Positions 36,605-47,180 of a stretch of 64,000 nucleotides of DNA are shown here, in pieces. The stretch comes from Gnetum montanum (lineage: Eukaryota > Streptophyta > Gnetopsida > Gnetales > Gnetaceae), in NCBI GenBank assembly GCA_015680685.1, contig MNCI01002736.1:216611-280610 (forward strand). The letters are read 5' to 3'. How positions within the stretch are numbered: position 1 is the first letter of the stretch; every line of letters starts with the position of its first letter. Both the position numbers and the translations under genes were made by a program. The notes below the pieces were generated by a model. It made no database searches, was not told the origin of the DNA, and saw only the letters and a list, made by a program, of their open reading frames with translations.

Positions 36605-38500
36605 ATGTCTTCTTCTTCACACAAAAGCACTTCACTGCCTAGGACCAACACAAGAGACAGTCGACAGCACAACACATGTAACCAAGATCTGCCAGTTCCT
36701 CAATAGTTCCATGTGGTATATATTCATCACAATGAATATGTACTAGACTTTACCTTTTTCTCCATCAAGATGAACAACTACGTTGCAGAGACTTGGAGGG
36801 TAACATAGTATTGCCTCTAGATCGAGCAGTCCCCAACATGCTTCTTTGTGCTCTTACATGAATAGGCATGTGACAGTTGTACATAAAGTACATTGTATAC
36901 AACCATGACACAAGGGACTACCATCCCATAGAAGTGCAACGTCAAAGGGAGTTGCAATAGAAGAGATACTACACATCGTTGAAGGGCAAAGGACCCCATA
37001 ATGCTCCACCCATCTTAAGCGAAGTTGAGGGTGGTAAACCTATTTCAATAGGCTCTCCACAAAACAATGTTCCCCCTCCTAATGATGGTCAAGAGGTGGT
37101 GTATTAGACCTCCACTCCATGATTCACAATCCTAGTTCTGATTCCCACGAACACCAAGTGTTCAATGAGGGAACACAAACACATGATAAGGGCAGGCAGT
37201 CTGATCATAATCATGATCGGGGCTGAGACCGCCGAAGAGAAGGTAGGAAACATTGTCATGATGATAGTTCTCCTTCTTCTTCACCTTCATCATCACATTC
37301 ACCCTCTCCTTTAGTATCAAGATGTAGTCATAAGGAACCTAACTATGAGGATAAAGGTAAACAGAGTGAGAAACCTCGATGAGAGAGTCGAGAGCGAGGA
37401 CAAGGGCACTCTAGAGAATTATGACATGGAAGAAGGGAAAGTAGGGAATCGCGTAGACATCATAGATGCTATGAATGAAATGATCACAAATAATCCCTAT
37501 TCGCAACCCGAAGCATGTTAGATATCACAAAGGTCGTAAGAATTACTACAAGGCACTAAAAAGATAGCAGGATCAAGAGATTAGACATGAATAAGATCCC
37601 ATGATTTGAGGGGGGATACAACACTGATCCTCAGAATCACTTACAAGAATTTCATGATGCATGTGCCTTGCATAACATTGAGAATGAATGGAAAAAGCTA
37701 AAGTTGTTCCCAAGGACACTAGTACAATAAGCAAAAAGTTGGTACCGGTCCTTAGAACCAGAATCCATTTGAAGGTGGAGTATGATGCTAAAACTGTTTA
37801 ACGATAAGTATCAAATGTACTCCTGGGTGTACAATGACAGTGACAGTGACTATTTAATGATAAGGTTGTGGATTTTGATACAGAAAATGATAGTGGATGT
37901 GAGATATGCCAATATGACCATCCTAAGGGATGTTTCCCAGTAATCTCACACCTACAAGAGTCTGGGGTGTATGCACTCAACCCACGACTTAACAAACAGC
38001 AAGCTCCCCAACGATTACCTTATCCCAATGGAAACTCGAGGCAGTTCCACCAACCATTAATGTATTATCCAAGTGGAAATCTACCACAACCTATTGAGCA
38101 ACACTGGCAATGGCAATACCCACAGTCATGGGGGATGCCATCGCTAAGGCAACAATACCCTTACCAGCAACTGGATCCATATGGCTACTACATGCAGTAG
38201 CCAATCTCTCCACGTGACTTAGTTGGTCACGTGACACCACAACGTCACTACTAAGCTCAGGAGTATTATAGTACTCCTTCTCTTGGGAGAGACAACCCAC
38301 AAACATACCATCCTTCAAATCCATCTGCAACTCTCACACCAATAGCTCCATTACCACCTGCTCCAGCAATGCAAGGGCTACTCCCCACTCAACTGCAGCA
38401 ACCTAATGTCACAAGGGCTGTGAATCCTCAACCCGCAGTTGGTTCTAACAACCTTATGTAGAAAAGATCTTTCTTTAGAACCAACAATCCAACCAAGTCC
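36605..38500 (+). pseudogene. Element C gag with internal deletion
   Basis: Start ATGTCTTCTTCTTCACAC at 36605, shared with B and D. The N-terminal segment is near 36715-36790. A Ser/Arg/Asp/His-rich stretch runs at 37200-37450, and the gag core PQNHLQEFHDACALHNIE lies near 37640-37690. The core stops after KYQMYSWV (about 37830) and joins almost at once to the zinc knuckle at 37898 (CEICQYDHPKGCF). D has about 620 bases between these points, so roughly 560 are missing. The last knuckle Cys is Phe here. A Pro/Gln/Tyr-rich tail, open from 37868 to 38200, follows. Confidence 0.9.
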
Positions 38501-39130
38501 TCACCATCACAAGCGGTTGAACATCTGAACACCTCCCTACCAAGTAAAGCTTCGGGGCCTCCTTCAACCCAAAAATCAAGCTTAATGAACACGGTTATGT
38601 TAACACATGTTGTTACTAACTGGATTAAGGTGGGCCACTTGCCTAGGAAATTCTCTAATCCTGGAAGTCCTTTAATTTATCTCCAAGTCACTGGGAATGA
38701 ACCATGTAAGGCTCTTCTGGACTCAGGTTCTAAAGTCAACCTAATATCACAAGAGATGTATAAAGCCTAGAACTTGCCTCCATTGAGGAAGAGTAACATT
38801 CGACTAGAGCTAGTCGATCAGTCCATCACTGTCCCCTTGGGACTGGTGGAGGACATTGTTACCATTGTATGTGGGTGGTCGTATCTAGCTGATTTCCTAG
38901 TGATACAAGTAAACAACGGTAAGGGGGACTTCTCAATAATAATGGGAAGAGCATGGCTAAGTACCATAGATGCACACCTAGGAATCCACGATCTTTCCCT
39001 GAAAATATCTAAGAAGAATACTTTTGAAAAGATTAAGAAGAAGAAAGTTCCATGCATCGCATACAGTGACACGGGGTGCCATTGCATGTAGAAATCATGG
39101 TTTATGCAAAGTTTAGCATTGCCTACATGC
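38501..39130 (+). pseudogene. Element C protease region
   Basis: Two open pieces (38585-38770 and 38774-39091) are separated by a single TAG where D has Trp (KAWNLPP). The D-S-G triad is intact at 38720-38728 within LLDSGSKVNLIS. IIMGRAWLSTIDAHLGIHDL marks the end of the domain; its tail is Lys-rich. A single-stop interruption means this protease is close to intact in sequence. Confidence 0.9.
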
Positions 39131-40340
39131 AATCGGTGTGCACAAGACATTAATATACAAAGGTTCCTGTATGTAGCTGCCACATGACAAGAAGACACCT
39201 AGTGGTTGATGGTTGATCAAGAGAGAAACTCACTAACATGCATGGAACTAACTGAGGGAATAACTAGTGCTTACATTGAAAGCATAGACATACTAGAACA
39301 AGTTCGTTGCCAACTTCCAAGTTTTAACCTTGAAAACATCAACTGGGGGAAGTTGGAAATTCCTGAGAGATTTAAATAAGAGCCCCTAGATTTGAAATCA
39401 TTGCCCACCAGTTTGGAGTATATGATCCTCGAAAACGGGAAACCAGTGATCATCAATGCAAGGCTTGTTCCCAAACAAAAAGAAAGACTACTGAAATTGA
39501 TAAACAAGTGGTCAAAAGCCTTTTCCTAATCATACCTTGAGTTAATTGGAATAGATCCTAGGATATGCCAGCATAGGATTTACATGGACCCCTCCATGAA
39601 ACCTCGAAAACAACCGCAGAGGTGATTGAACCCAAAATTGAAACAAATAGTAAAAGAAGAAATAGAACAACTTCTTAAGGCTGGGTTCATATATCCCATT
39701 TCTAATAGTGAATGGGTTAGCCCTCTGGTGATTGTGCCTAAAAAGGGAGGCAAATGGAGGGTGTGTTGATTTTAGGTTGCTGAACATGGCAACATTCAAG
39801 GATTACTTTGCATTTCCATTCGTTAACCAAGTCTTAGACACCATAGCAGGGCATCGCTATTATAGTTTTCTGGATGGTTATAGTGGATACAACCAAATAC
39901 GGATAGCACCAGAAGATCAAGCCAAGACAATGTTCACTAGTCCTTGAGGAACGTTTGCATATAAAAAAAATGCCATTTGGCTTGTTTAATGCTCTTGCCA
40001 CATTTCAACACCTAGTTCTAAGCATATTCAATAGCATATAGGAAACAGAGTGGAAGTCTTTATGGACGACTTCTCCACTTATGGAACAAGCTTTGATCAA
40101 GCCTTGGATCGATTAGAGCAAGTGCTGAAAAGATGTGTAGAAACCAACTTAAGGCTTAATTGGTAGAAAAGCCATCTGATGGTCCAAGAAGGTGTAGTAC
40201 TTGGGCATAAGATTTCACATTTAGGAATAGAGGTAGACCCAGATAAAGCTAGGTTCATCCAAGGAATCATTTGGTAATCAGAAACTGTCAAAGACATTCG
40301 GTCATTCCTTAGACACACTAGCTACTATAGGAGATTCATT
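39131..40340 (+). pseudogene. Element C linker and reverse transcriptase
   Basis: The linker has NLENINWGKLEIPERFK followed by a stop where D has Gln. RT starts with SEWVSPLVIVPKKGGKWR near 39710, frameshifts at about 39766, and continues LLNMATFKDYFAFPF in the next frame (39732-39947). A second frameshift occurs near 39960, before the FGL-N-A motif. Catalytic FMDDF is at 40059-40073 and the FLRHTSYYRRFIENF connection near 40303. Confidence 0.92.
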
Positions 40341-40753
40341 GAGAACTTCTCTAAGATTTCCAAACCATTGGCAGAACTAACAAAGAAGGATGCACCATTC
40401 GAATGGACTAGGGAATGTGAACGAGCATTCCAAACTCTGAAACAAAATCTTATGGAAAATCCCATTCTACAAGCCCCGAACTGGCCCAAACCATTCCATA
40501 TAATGACTGATGCATCCAATTATGCCTTGGGAGCCATGCTTACATAGTTAGATGACCAAAAGCATCCTTACTACATCCATTATGCAAGTAGGAGTATCGC
40601 CAGTGCACAACTTAACTACAAAACTATAGAAAAAGAATTAATGGTTGTAGTGTTTGCATTGGATAAGTTTAGGCACTATATGTTAGGTTACAAAGTGTTC
40701 ATCCATATGGATCATAATGCAATCAGGTTCCTCATGAACAAGCCAATGGTTAG
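40341..40753 (+). pseudogene. Element C RNase H, interrupted by J
   Basis: FHIMTDASNYALGAML near 40495, YYIHYASRS near 40570, TIEKELMVVVFALDKFRHY near 40623 and FIHMDHNAIRFLMNKPM near 40700. One stop where D has Gln. The frame breaks at 40754 and resumes with SPHIIW at 43737. Confidence 0.92.
40749..40753 (+). repeat. Target-site duplication of element J, left copy
   Basis: GTTAG, repeated at 43732-43736. Element C reads continuously (ATG GTT AGC CCT CAT) once J and one copy are removed. Confidence 0.9.
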
Positions 40754-40850
40754 TGTAATGACGGAAAACGTCGGTCGCTGAAAATACCGAGCGAAGATCC
40801 GTGTACACAGTCTTAACCACGGATCCGTGCGAGGGCCGTGCTGGAGAAAA

Positions 40851-40943
40851 NNNNNNNNNNNNNNNNNNNNNNNNNNNNNNNNNNNNNNNNNNNNNNNNNN
40901 NNNNNNNNNNNNNNNNNNNNNNNNNNNNNNNNNNNNNNNNNNN
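40851..40943. other. Assembly gap (93 N)
   Basis: Run of N inside the J LTR. Confidence 0.99.
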
Positions 40944-41533
40944 GAAACAATAAGAAAACTGTTTAAAAGGGAGAACAAAATGAAGTTTGATCTACCTCGT
41001 AAGCCAAAAGTGGAATGCAAGGAAGGTCAAGGCTGGATGTCTATCGATCAACTGTTTCTGATCAATAAACCTTGCCAATCGTACCAGATGATCTCTCGAT
41101 CTTTGATCTGCTCCTTTTGCCCTCGGTAATCTTTGCTTAAAGCTGCTAATGATCGCCAATAAAGAGGATAATGTTTTCGCCAAGAAGACTAATCATTCCC
41201 ATTGCTAATGCTCAAACAATGCCTTATGTCCTTCAAAAGAAGAAAATCCCTCCCCCCTTTTTTTCCTCTCTGTTTTCCTTCATCAACTGGGGTATTTATA
41301 AGTTCAGCATCATATGGGAAGGCATGGTCTTGATGACATGTGTCTTGAACTTTCAAAACACCATTGACTTGTTAAAGCTGGTCATGCCACATTACGTCTT
41401 GGGGGTGAGGTGCACTGTAAACCACTCTTGCTAAAACCACCTCATGATTACGCTGCGATACGCTGATGAGTGTATTGCCGCACATGGGTAACAAGTGCGT
41501 GTCTAATACTGCATTAACTAACTTTATACTGCA

Positions 41534-41770
41534 TTACGCTCGTTTACGCTGCGTAGCGTAGTAGAGCGTAATGTGATGAATTCCACGTGTTACACTTATT
41601 TATGCTGCAGAGCATAATAGAGCGTAAAAGTGGTTAACTCAAGCCGTTTTTTGCGCTTATTTATACCACAAAGCGTAATAGAGCGTAAAATGGTCAAATT
41701 TTCAGCGCGTTACGCTTACTTCCGCTACGTAGCGTAATAAAGCGTAAAGCGACCAATCTGCCGTGCTTCT
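41534..41770 (-). repeat. Four tandem ~59-bp repeats with TTACGCT/AGCGTAA dyads
   Basis: Units start at 41534, 41590, 41651 and 41710. Each opens with TTACGCT (or TTACACT, TTGCGCT) and closes with AGCGTAAT(A/G)(G/A)AGCGTAA-like words. Further single dyads are near 41444, 41806 and 41990. They lie upstream of the minus-strand TATA box, that is in U3. Confidence 0.85.
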
Positions 41771-42169
41771 TTTGACATTGACTTTGATTTCTTCGAGGCT
41801 CATTACGCTGCTTTGCGTAATGGAGCGTGAATACAGTCTTGATCAAAAGACTTGGTGGAATATGTGACAAGTCGTAGACCGCTGCTTAGGCCTTAAACTT
41901 GTCATATTTGCAGAAGTTCCAAATTTTTGCTGACTTCATTGCTACAGTAAGCCACCTTCGTTGCATCATGCAGAATTACAGTGAGCGACATGACGCTACA
42001 TTGCGTAATGTAGCGTAAGGAGCAACAAAGTTAGAATTTTTTAAGAAATTTGGAGACTTGATGTTGCACGCCCTATTGCATTGTTCTGCCTTCTGGATTT
42101 CTGCTACAAGCTTTTTCCTGAATTGTGAATCTTCGCCTTAGGCCGATCCACAATTTCCACGATGTTTCA

Positions 42170-42185
42170 ATGGCCCCTCTTTGTT
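42170..42185 (-). promoter_or_regulatory. Polypurine tract of element J
   Basis: Minus strand reads AACAAAGAGGGGCCAT directly before the LTR start TGAAACATCG. Confidence 0.7.
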
Positions 42186-42993
42186 GACGTTTAGAAGGCT
42201 TGCCCGAAAGACGTCAACAAAGAATACGAAACACCGGATAGGTAAAAGTACCAACAACATCCGTCGATGGTTACTCAGGTGTCGCCTTATCAATCTAAAA
42301 GTGTAGAAGTGGGAAAACTGAAGATAACACGGTACGGGGGAAATTCTTATAGAAACGAAAGTAGTGAGTTTCGGAGAAGACTCAAGTGGGTGAGTACAGC
42401 TTTTCGAGAATAAGTCATGAGGCATCCTCCTGCGATTGCATTTGCATGGAGTTATACCATCATATTGTAGATAAAGGGGCTTGCAAGGACAGGTTGTGTT
42501 ACGTCTACACGGCCTGGATGAGTTGTTTTTCATCTATTTTTTCGACTCCCATTTTTTTTGTGTTGCCCACTAGGCGAGTTGCATTGCGCCAGTTCATGGA
42601 CTTGATTGTAATGCAGACGCGAAAAGCATATGTTATGTATTCACATTTTGCAAGGAAAGCAGATGGAATGGCCAAGGAGGGGAATAGGAACAAGAGGTCG
42701 AATTGTGAGGAAGACAGGGTTGCACTCCTAAGTAGACAGGCTAACCTAAGTGGCCATCTCAAAACGCTATCTGTACTTCACTGCTCTGGTGAACGTACTT
42801 TTGAACGACGTCCTCATAGTAAGTAACCTGGAATCAAAAAAGAAAACAGAGAACACCATTGCTTAGCCAAATCGCCAGAGAAGTTGTTAAAACAAGTACC
42901 GTCCAAGGTGAGAAGGAGTGAGCGGGCCATGGGAAAGGGATCGTAGCAAGAGGCCGGGGTCCCAATGTTGATGCTCGGCCTAGCAAGTCGTCA
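42186..42993 (-). other. Element J region between integrase and LTR
   Basis: No clear coding frame on the minus strand. A 146-residue plus-strand frame (42386-42826) resembles no family I know and runs against the element. Probably decayed integrase C-terminus plus 3' UTR. Confidence 0.5.
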
Positions 42994-43731
42994 TCAACCA
43001 TCAGACTCATCGCACCAAAGTTGTAATTCAAGGGGTAGCACTGCCCCAGATCCATAGACTAGGCTATAGGGTATACTGTCTGTAGCTGTTCTACATGTGG
43101 TACGATACGCCCATAGCACATAGAGGATCTTTTCATGCCATCGTCTTTTGTTACTGCTGAGCATTTTCTTGAGAAAATTGATAATGATCTTATTCGTTGC
43201 TTCAGCTTGACCATTCTCTTGCGGGTAATAAGGCAAGGAAAAATATTGTTTGATACGAAGGCTATCACAAAAATATTTGGTTTCCACACTGCTAAATTGT
43301 GGCCCATTGTCGGTCACGATAGTCATCGGGAGGCCAAATCTAGTTATGATGTTGTCTAAAATGAAATGGCAGACCTATTGAGATGTGATCTTTCACAAAG
43401 GGATGGCCAATAATACCCTAAGTGACAGATTTTAGCAGCCATGGCCCATGGGGCTACGTGTCCTCCACACAGTCCCTTGTGAACTTCACCGACTATACAT
43501 TGTGCTTGGTCTTTGTTAACGTAAGTAATCAATACTTCATCGAAAGAGCGTCTACAAAGGGTACTGTCTCCTATGATGATGTATTGCCTAGCTTGCTTGC
43601 GGACTGCATCTTTTTGTGCGCACGTTAGCTCATGTGGTGGTTCGCCATGCAGAAGGTAAGTTTTAATGTTATCGTACCATTTTGGCATTCCATCCGCGAG
43701 CAGTGAAAATATTTGCGCCGTCTGAATAACA
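42994..43731 (-). pseudogene. Element J integrase
   Basis: Two open pieces on the minus strand. The upstream one (43688-43356) has PKWYDNIKTYLLHG, the spacer typical of Tat-branch pol, and a zinc-finger-like HKGLCGGHVAPWAMAAKI. The downstream one (43326-42994) has IVTDNGPQFSS with the second catalytic Asp, NGQAEATNK with the catalytic Glu, and ATDSIPYSLVYGSGAVLP. The first catalytic Asp segment between the pieces is lost or frameshifted (about 43356-43326). It is truncated upstream at 43731 in the RNase H-integrase spacer. Confidence 0.9.
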
Positions 43732-43736
43732 GTTAG

Positions 43737-45215
43737 CCCTCATATTATATGATGGCTGGTAATCCTACAGGAGTTCGATCTAACGATGATCGATTGAAAA
43801 GGCACCGAGAACGTAGTTGCAAATCATTTATCTCGGTTACATTGGGACAGTAAGGAGGATGAATATGCCATATCCGATCATTTCCTGACAAAGCCCTCTT
43901 TGCCATTGTAGTGAATAACTAATCCATGGAAAAAAATTGGTATAGTAGCATTCTCACCTATCTCCTTTCCAAAAAAACACCACAGGAGTTGGACTTTACA
44001 AAGAAACAATAGTTTCTTCACAGAGCCAAGTACTTCATGGAGATCAACGGACAACTTTACAAAGTCTATCTTGATGGCTTGGTTCGATGGTGTGTGCCCA
44101 ATATGGACCAAATAAGAGTTCTCCAAGATGCTCATGAGGGCCCTTGTGGGGATCACTATGCAGGGAGATGAATGGCTATTAAGATCCTGCTTGTAGGATA
44201 TTACTGGCCAACATTATTTCGGGATGCCCATCAATTTGTCCAATCCTGCGAGTGCTGTCAATGTGATGGAGGAATGACTGCTAGAATGGAGGGTCCACAA
44301 CAATGGATTCAAACTTTAGACCCCTTCGACATATGGGGAATAGACTTTATGGGGTCCATTACACCAATGTCTAATTTAAAAGCTTACATCATTGTTGTTG
44401 TTGATTATCTAACGAAATGGGCTGAAGCAGTTGTTGTTATAGACTGCACATCATCTACAATTGCACAATTTGTGCAACAACAAATCATAAATAGGTTTGG
44501 TATGCCATGTGCACTTATCTCATATAATGAACACACTTCACGAGTGCAACCTTTCAGAAGTTGATGCAACGCTTAGGGGTTGAACATAAATTAACTACAC
44601 CTTATCACCCCCAATCTAATGGCCAAGCCAAGATCACTAACTAGGAGATTACTAAAATATTAATAATGAAAATTATCAAATATAGGTGATATTGGAGCAC
44701 TAAAATAAATGATGCTCTTTGGGCATACCGCTTCACTTGGAAACTCCCTATAGGATATTCTCCCTATGAGTTAGTATACAGAAAACTTCCAAAGCTTCCA
44801 ATTCAAACCAAGCTCCGTACACTATCCATGGCGTGTGACCTCCACCTTGACCTTGATCTAGCATAAAAACAAAGGTTGGCAACTCTAAACATGCTAGATG
44901 AAAATCGATTGGTTGCCCTATCATCAAATGAGTTGCACAAGGCACATAACAAACAATGTCATGAATTAAAAATTCAGAAGGTGAAGTACCAACTAGGAGA
45001 TAAGGTCTTTTACTAGAACCCCACACATGTGCCATAATGCAAAAAATTTCAAACATTGTGGGAAGGGCCTTACATCATTCATACAGCCTTTTCCTCAGGA
45101 GCCATGATCATGTACAAACCTGAAAGCCCTAATAAGAGATTACTGGTCAATGTGCAACAAACCAAACCCTTCCATGAACTTAGAACAGCTAGTGCACATA
45201 ATACCTCTAAGAGAG
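43737..45215 (+). pseudogene. Element C RNase H end and integrase
   Basis: Resumes with SPHIIW-x-LVILQEFDLTMID. The zinc finger is near 44125-44260 (AHEGPCGDHYAGR, YYWPTLFRDAHQF, CECCQ). An open piece at 44172-44564 covers the first catalytic Asp (WGIDFMGSI). The second Asp is Tyr (ALISYNEHTS) after a frameshifting change, and the Glu is Lys (NGQAKITN near 44620), so the catalytic triad is destroyed. The C-terminal part runs on to RLLVNVQQTKPFHEL-like sequence near 45180. Confidence 0.92.
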
Positions 45216-45254
45216 GATGACCTCACTCATTACTTCGAATCTTCTCCTTCCAAA

Positions 45255-45272
45255 TTAGTCATGGGGGAGATG
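45255..45272 (+). promoter_or_regulatory. Internal polypurine-tract-like motif of element C
   Basis: TTAGTCATGGGGGAGATG, identical over all 18 bases to the motif in B at 22410-22427. Confidence 0.65.
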
Positions 45273-47165
45273 GCCACCTATGTTGATCAATCAAGGCCCT
45301 TAGTTCCTTTTTTTTTTTAATTTTTTGTTTTACACATTTTTGTTTTACAAATTTCTTTAACTTTTCTTGTTTTTTTTTCCAACATTGTTCATACTTTTTC
45401 ATTTATTTGTGTGATTATTTATGTTGTTAAGTTTTTCACCTAATAAGTACTCCTAAAGATGGTATGAACTATATTCCATTGATTGCCAATGTTTGGTTTT
45501 TACCTTTGATTTATAATGTTGATACTATGGTATGGTTCTTTTGATATAATAGGCAATGAGTCCACATCATCCATGCATCCACAACATTCTATGGTCTCTC
45601 TTGGCTTGGAACTATATAGTCCCTTTCCTTCAATAATAAGAACTATCAACGAATTGGTGATTGGGTATTTCTCAAACCAAGGAAGGAATCAAGGATTGAA
45701 AAGGGTATGACTTCAAGGGGATTTGATGCATTTGTGCTAGCCATTCTCTTGGGGGCTTGGATTTTTTCTTCTTGAGTTTTCCTTACCATTCCAATGCTGC
45801 TCCACTATCGAGAAGTTGAGCTAACAAAAATAATAAGTCTTTGCATGGTGTGGTTCTCATGCAATAAAAAAAACAAGTGAAAAGTGAAAAGTGAGGATTG
45901 CAAGCATACCCCTTAGATGAAATAATCATCTGGGCTACAAGCACTAGTTATGGAACTAAATAAACATGTTTCCTCTAACTAAGGCCCTTCCTCACTTTCT
46001 ATTTTCGCCTTTTTCATTTCGTCGGAATGGTGGTAAATCTTTGGTGGTAGCATTCTTGTTACTTCAAGTGGATTGATTAGCCAAATGTATTAATGCGAAG
46101 TTATTGGATGTGGATTGTTTGAGGCTAGATTTTGGATGATATCTACTAAGTCACATTAACCATTAATACATAAGGGGTTGTACATCACCTTGTTCTTGAG
46201 ACTCCATTTCATTCTCTTATTTCCATCATTCTTTCTCCATTTTTCACCTCATTGCCAGTTGTATCAATAGTCCATATTTTGGTTGATGCATTAGTTCTTT
46301 TTTTTGGTAAACTCTTGGGGTTAAGACTTTAACTCTTGCTTCCAATGACATTTCCAGAGCCTACAGAATCTTTGAATGTGGGATTGTCAGGGCACTAAGG
46401 GCATGAGCCTACTTTGGGGAGGACCCATTGGCATTCCTATTTAGTGCATCTATTAATTTTTTTCCCTTAAAAATTTTTGCAATCACCATTTATTTTTTTC
46501 ATTTCCATCCCTGACATCCATTTTATCAGTGTTGCTGTTGTTTATTTTTCTCCATCTTTCTTATTCCTTATCTTTTTCCATTCTCTCGCTACCGAAAGTT
46601 TGCTCTCAGTCATGGGGGTCCTGGTCCAATTTTTTTGATTTTCTCTAAACCCCTACACCTTGGGTAGTCACCAGTGTTATATCTCCAAAATTTGCATCAG
46701 CCATACCACAACTCAGCCAATGGACCTTTCACCCAGGCAAGGTATCAACTGCATTGTGATTCATTTACCCTTGCTAATTTAAGATTGTGTTGTGTGTGTA
46801 GATGACAATCATACACCAATGTATTGGATCTGGAGGGAAAACTTGGGATGGATTTGTGCTAGAGCAGTTATGCAAGGAACAAGATCAATGGTGCAGTTAT
46901 GGATGGACAACAAAAGGTGCAATCTTGGCATTGGTAGCAACAAACTTCTTCTTTTCTCTCTCTCTCTCTCTTCTTTCTTAGCTACCAAATAAGGCTGGAT
47001 GTCAAATGTGTATAGTGTTCACTTTTGTTGTCATGAACACTAATTTTGTCATGTGTTGTAATGATGATCCGTTCACATGTTACCCCATTTACCATTAGTT
47101 TCATTTAAGTCAGTAATCCCATACCTTCCCAATATTTTGTAAGGAACTCGAGGACGAGTTTTCAT
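45273..47165 (+). other. Element C 3' non-coding region
   Basis: About 1.9 kb, T-rich at its start, with no frame over about 66 residues. Collinear with D (32319-34254, inverted) and, for its first 0.6 kb, with B. A short CT-rich run is at about 46961-46976. Confidence 0.8.
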
Positions 47166-47180
47166 TTAGTCATGGAGGTA
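47166..47180 (+). promoter_or_regulatory. Terminal polypurine tract of element C
   Basis: TTAGTCATGGAGGTA abuts the LTR start TGATGAG; one G-to-A against D and the 59-kb copy. Confidence 0.8.

Larger units (their letters stand above)
40754..42169 (-). repeat. LTR of element J
   Basis: TGTAATGACGG to CGATGTTTCA in window orientation, about 1.42 kb including 93 N (40851-40943). TATAAATA on the minus strand is at about 41294-41301. It contains an array of TTACGC/GCGTAA dyads. An 87-residue plus-strand frame at 41171-41434 lies across it and is not a gene. Confidence 0.8.
40754..43731 (-). mobile_element. Element J: 5'-truncated Ty3 retrotransposon (one LTR + integrase)
   Basis: Minus-strand element with a 3' LTR (40754-42169), PPT (42170-42185), decayed 3' interior and integrase up to 43731. 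There is no RNase H, RT, gag or 5' LTR. Still, its outer ends read TG and CA and it is flanked by a GTTAG duplication. It is less CpG-depleted than its surroundings, consistent with a later insertion. Integrase motifs fit the Tat branch of Ty3. Confidence 0.85.

Noticed and set aside
38818-39198. 126-residue minus-strand frame
   Set aside because: Shadow of the protease gene on the plus strand, which has clear D-S-G and GRAWLSTID motifs.
41171-41434. 87-residue plus-strand frame
   Set aside because: Lies within the J LTR in the direction opposite to its promoter and overlaps the TATA region.
42386-42826. 146-residue plus-strand frame in element J
   Set aside because: Antisense to the element, no known domain, and the region corresponds to the integrase-LTR interval; noted only as a curiosity.
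45273-47165. Possible env-like gene of Athila type
   Set aside because: No frame longer than about 66 residues, no signal peptide or transmembrane pattern, and D is equally empty.
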